From Typha latifolia (lineage: Eukaryota > Streptophyta > Magnoliopsida > Poales > Typhaceae), in NCBI GenBank assembly GCA_019914945.1, contig CM034102.1, positions 2,965,501 through 3,029,500 of the forward strand: 64,000 nt of DNA. The letters are read 5' to 3'. The first letter of the stretch is position 1. Each line of letters begins with the position of its first letter. A program made the position numbers and the translations under genes. Below the pieces are notes generated by a model. That model did no database searches, was not told the DNA's origin, and worked only from the letters and a program-made list of their open reading frames with translations. Of this stretch, positions 61,055-64,000 are shown piece after piece.

Positions 61055-62916
61055 TCAGAAAGGAGTGACATAGGGCAAAGCAAAAACGTCCGCAGACTCG
61101 ATTCTAAGTGCCTGAGCCCACACTTGGAATGTTTCATCAACCTCAAACTTTTCTGTAGGCTTTGTTGAGAAGTTACTGCTGTTAAACAGCCAGTCCTCGT
61201 TCTCATACTCGGACCATACTTCCATGTTGGGAACAGAGTACACTTGTCTTAGATACTTGGAATCCAGAAGAGATGGTTTTGCAAAAACATCACCATTCTC
61301 ATTAGCAGCTACAGAAACTGGAGGTCTCAGGTCAGTTGAAGAGCACTGAGCTTCTGCAGTGCCATTAACGTTGTATCCATTGTCATCTATGTGCCTTTCT
61401 GCCTTAATATTGTTTATGGAATTAGGCTTGATGGAAGAAGGTATAGCAGTATGTGAATGCAATTTTCTACGGTTCTCCGAACGAGCATTGGAGGGGGGTA
61501 TTCTTGGGTACTTGAAAGATCGTGCATCATTTTCTGTCAAATTGCAAATATAAAAATATAAAAATGAAAGAACAGCTACAACATCATAAAAGCATATGTG
61601 GCACTTCAAAAGAATACTGAGCTAAAGAGGAAAAAGAAAAACGGAGTAGCTCAGTAGTCGGTAACAATAAAGAACTCACCATATAAGGAACCATTCATCT
61701 CATAGTCCTTCCTCTTCTTGAGATCTTCATCAGTACCATCACTTTTACCATTGTTGTTTTGAAGAGTTAAGGTCTTTATATATAGATCATCTATCTGATT
61801 ATTGTTACTACTATCTCTTGTTTTACCATGTTCTTTGTTTTTGTGCCTACCTTTCTCCTTTGTTTTCTTTTCCTTTTTCCTTTCTTCATGTTTTCCTTTA
61901 TCCTTATTTTTTTCTTTATCATCCCAATCCTTATAGATATCCCTGTTTCTTTGTCCATTGTCTGCTTCTCCCTTCTTTTCTAATCCTTCAACTCTTCTGT
62001 CTGCACTGTTCTCCGTGCCCATCCGATCATTGCTTCTGTGATCTGTAATAAAATGGTTTGGAAGGATCTTATTACCTGCATTTTCTTTTTCCAACACATT
62101 TGCAGAGCCCATGCCCTCGAGTTCTATATCGACAGAACTTGAAAATCCTCCTGCTTGTCGGACCACCCCATCATTTGTTCTCTGCATGGTGACTTTTGGG
62201 CTTGAGATAATTCCATTACCTGCACCTCTCTTCAGCTCTGCCTCACTCGTAGCATGTCGGCTACTTGACCTTCTTTGCATAAAAACCATCGAATTTTCCA
62301 GTAGTTGGCGTGCTTCTCCAATTCCCCTTTGGGTTGTGATATTAAGGTAAAGAACCTTCTCATGACTAGAACCTATTCCTTTCTGCTTTGCAGCTTTAAA
62401 AGCAACGGTCTCAGTTCTCTGGTTAGAAATTTTCTTGTTAATCTGTTGTTCCGTCCCATCATTCCCTTGTGTAGTAACAAGGGAGTTACTGACCATCTTA
62501 TTGTGTGCAACTCTTTCCTTCTCCATTGCAGTTGGAACACCCAAGCTCTCAAAGCCTTTCCCAGATGAACCCGTAAAGTTTTTAACCATTTGGTTTGCCG
62601 CCCCTGATTCTTCATCTCTGACCCTCCGGCCCGCCTCATTGATAATTCTAGAACGTTTGACTTCCATAGCTTTCCAACTGCTAGTGCCAAGTATTTCACC
62701 ATAGTCAATGTTGGTCTGTTCTTCAGTATTTTCTGCTGATGTCCTGCTTCTATTCCTATTACCGCCCTCGTCCTTTTTCTTATCTTTGTGTTTTCCTTTT
62801 CGATATTTCTTCTGTTTGTGCTTCTCCTTTCTATGTTGTCTGCCTCTTCTGTGTTTACCATCTCTTTTTTCTTTCTCCCACTTTTCCTTTTTACGCTTCT
62901 TCTCTTTGAACTTCTC
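61055..62916 (-). CDS. Lys/Glu-rich nuclear-type protein, 3' part only (runs off the window)
   Basis: Two exons are visible in gene order: 62916-61680 and 61533-61055, joined in phase 1. Together they give about 571 residues of the C-terminal part; upstream exons are not identified and probably lie beyond the right edge. The first visible residues (EKFKEKKRKKEKWEKEKRDG) are an extremely basic, charged helix, followed by more KKK/RGRQHRKEKHK runs. The middle is a polar disordered region, then a second Lys/Glu block (DDKEKNKDKGKHEERKKEK). The C-terminus is more ordered and ends with MEVWSEYENEDWLFNS and ETFQVWAQALRIESADVFALPYVTPF. This end is recognisable in an uncharacterised plant family often labelled myb-like X or DNA-ligase-like by low-complexity similarity only. 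Nuclear location is likely; function is unknown. The acceptor TTTTCAG before 62916 supports an internal exon. Confidence 0.75.
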
Positions 62917-64000
62917 CTGAAAAGATAATTTGTTGATAATTCATTTCAGACCGAGTAACAAATAAAAAGATAAACCATATCATGGCCAAGGGAGAATGTT
63001 GTATACCACCAAGCTGACATTTATAAGGGGGGGAAACAGAACCAAAAAGCAACATCCATACTTCTGCAATAGTATAAAGACATAAGAGTAGATCCTTTAG
63101 AAGCCAGACTAAAACTTGTTTCTCTCTCAAAATATGTGAGCCAGTTAGCCACTTCGTTTGCTTTCTGAGAGACCCTTTTGCTCTTGACAAAAAGTGGTAA
63201 CATAGTGACAATTCTATATGAGAACATTGATAGCTCAAGGTAGGCCTTTGACTTCATTAGTTAGGTTGACAAAGTCTTCTGAGTAGTATTCTGAGTAGTA
63301 TTCTACGTAACTCATCCGATAACCTATCATGTATGCCCCTAGGCCAGTATATCCTACTTCTCGTCATCTTGAATATGCTCTCTACTTCTCAACAAACATG
63401 TTTTTGGAGTATCATGATTAGTCTAAATAGAAGTATAGCTGCAAGTGAATTCAATTTATGAATGCATTAACACTGGAATGTAGGCATTAAAGTTCTATTT
63501 TACAAATATGGTAGGCATGTTTGCCATGAGAAGATGCTTATGTGTATCAGAAATTAGTATTACATGGTACATCCAGCAATATCTAAAATTCAAAAGTAAA
63601 AGAGGGGCTATCACATGAAAAATTGCAGAACCTCCTAGCGAAACAAAGGATCTATTGAGATACTCATACATCATGGGATCCCCTTTTACATGAAATATCT
63701 ACCTCTATTCTACAAGTTGATGAAGACTGCACAAACTGGCTACTAGAACACCATAAAATAGAGACACCCAGCATAACAATAATAAGACTCAGAAACGCCA
63801 CATTTAAATGAGATACAACAGCAACAGCAGTCTATTGCATTCGAAAACTAAAATTTCGCCTAGTATTATCACACACCAGATCAGATATCCTGGACTACGG
63901 AAATTTTGATTGTCATGTCAAACCATAATTACATTCATATATCAAGCATGCAAAATCCAAAACAAGATATCCTTGAATCAAATGAAATTCTATCTAGTGA
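62917..64000. other. Intron or upstream sequence of the Lys/Glu-rich gene
   Basis: No convincing exon was found here on the minus strand. It is presumably intron. A minus-strand frame at 63021-63257 contains a stretch (VSQKANEVANWLTYFERE) faintly like the RNase H part of plant LINE reverse transcriptases. Confidence 0.35.

Overview
The window is nuclear DNA of a flowering plant. It shows GT-AG introns, plant-only gene families (stomagen, RABA5, SECRET AGENT, PPR, GH17-X8), a nuclear tRNA gene and Ty3/gypsy debris. A GC-saturated intronless PPR gene beside AT-rich multi-exon genes suggests a monocot, probably not a grass; the species cannot be fixed from sequence. All exon models below were read by eye, by joining reading frames at GT-AG sites. 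None has been tested against transcripts.

Layout, left to right. At 720-2070 lies a decayed 13-lipoxygenase pseudogene. At 3113-3659 is a three-exon EPFL9/STOMAGEN peptide gene whose exons are too short to stand out as open frames. A RABA5-type small GTPase follows (4442-6466, +). Ribosomal protein eL32 (7519-9093, -) is head-to-head with a NUMOD3-repeat protein gene (9640-14160, +). A DOMON-cytochrome b561 gene (14811-16398, +) is followed by about 3.3 kb without recognisable genes. A linker-histone/AT-hook protein with 12 hooks (19707-20870, -) precedes the 28-exon O-GlcNAc transferase SECRET AGENT (23029-33182, -). Next come an intronless P-class PPR gene (34286-35638, +) and the three-FKBP-domain plus TPR immunophilin FKBP62/ROF1 (36723-40391, +). 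A C2H2-like zinc-finger gene spans 10.4 kb (41251-51621, -), and its largest intron carries a degenerate Ty3/gypsy element and a terminal-inverted-repeat element. Last come a GH17-X8 beta-1,3-glucanase (54320-56845, -), tRNA-Val(CAC) (58023-58096, -), a zeta-crystallin-type quinone oxidoreductase (58313-60179, +) and the 3' part of a Lys/Glu-rich nuclear-type protein gene (61055 to beyond the right edge, -).

The genes are unrelated in function and form no cluster or operon. I found no clear undescribed system. The most useful observations are the stomagen and lipoxygenase-pseudogene calls, the plant NUMOD3 protein, a candidate 12-nt microexon, a frame-preserving 69-bp intron in a signal-peptide region, and a family of TIR elements with about 70-bp imperfect ends.
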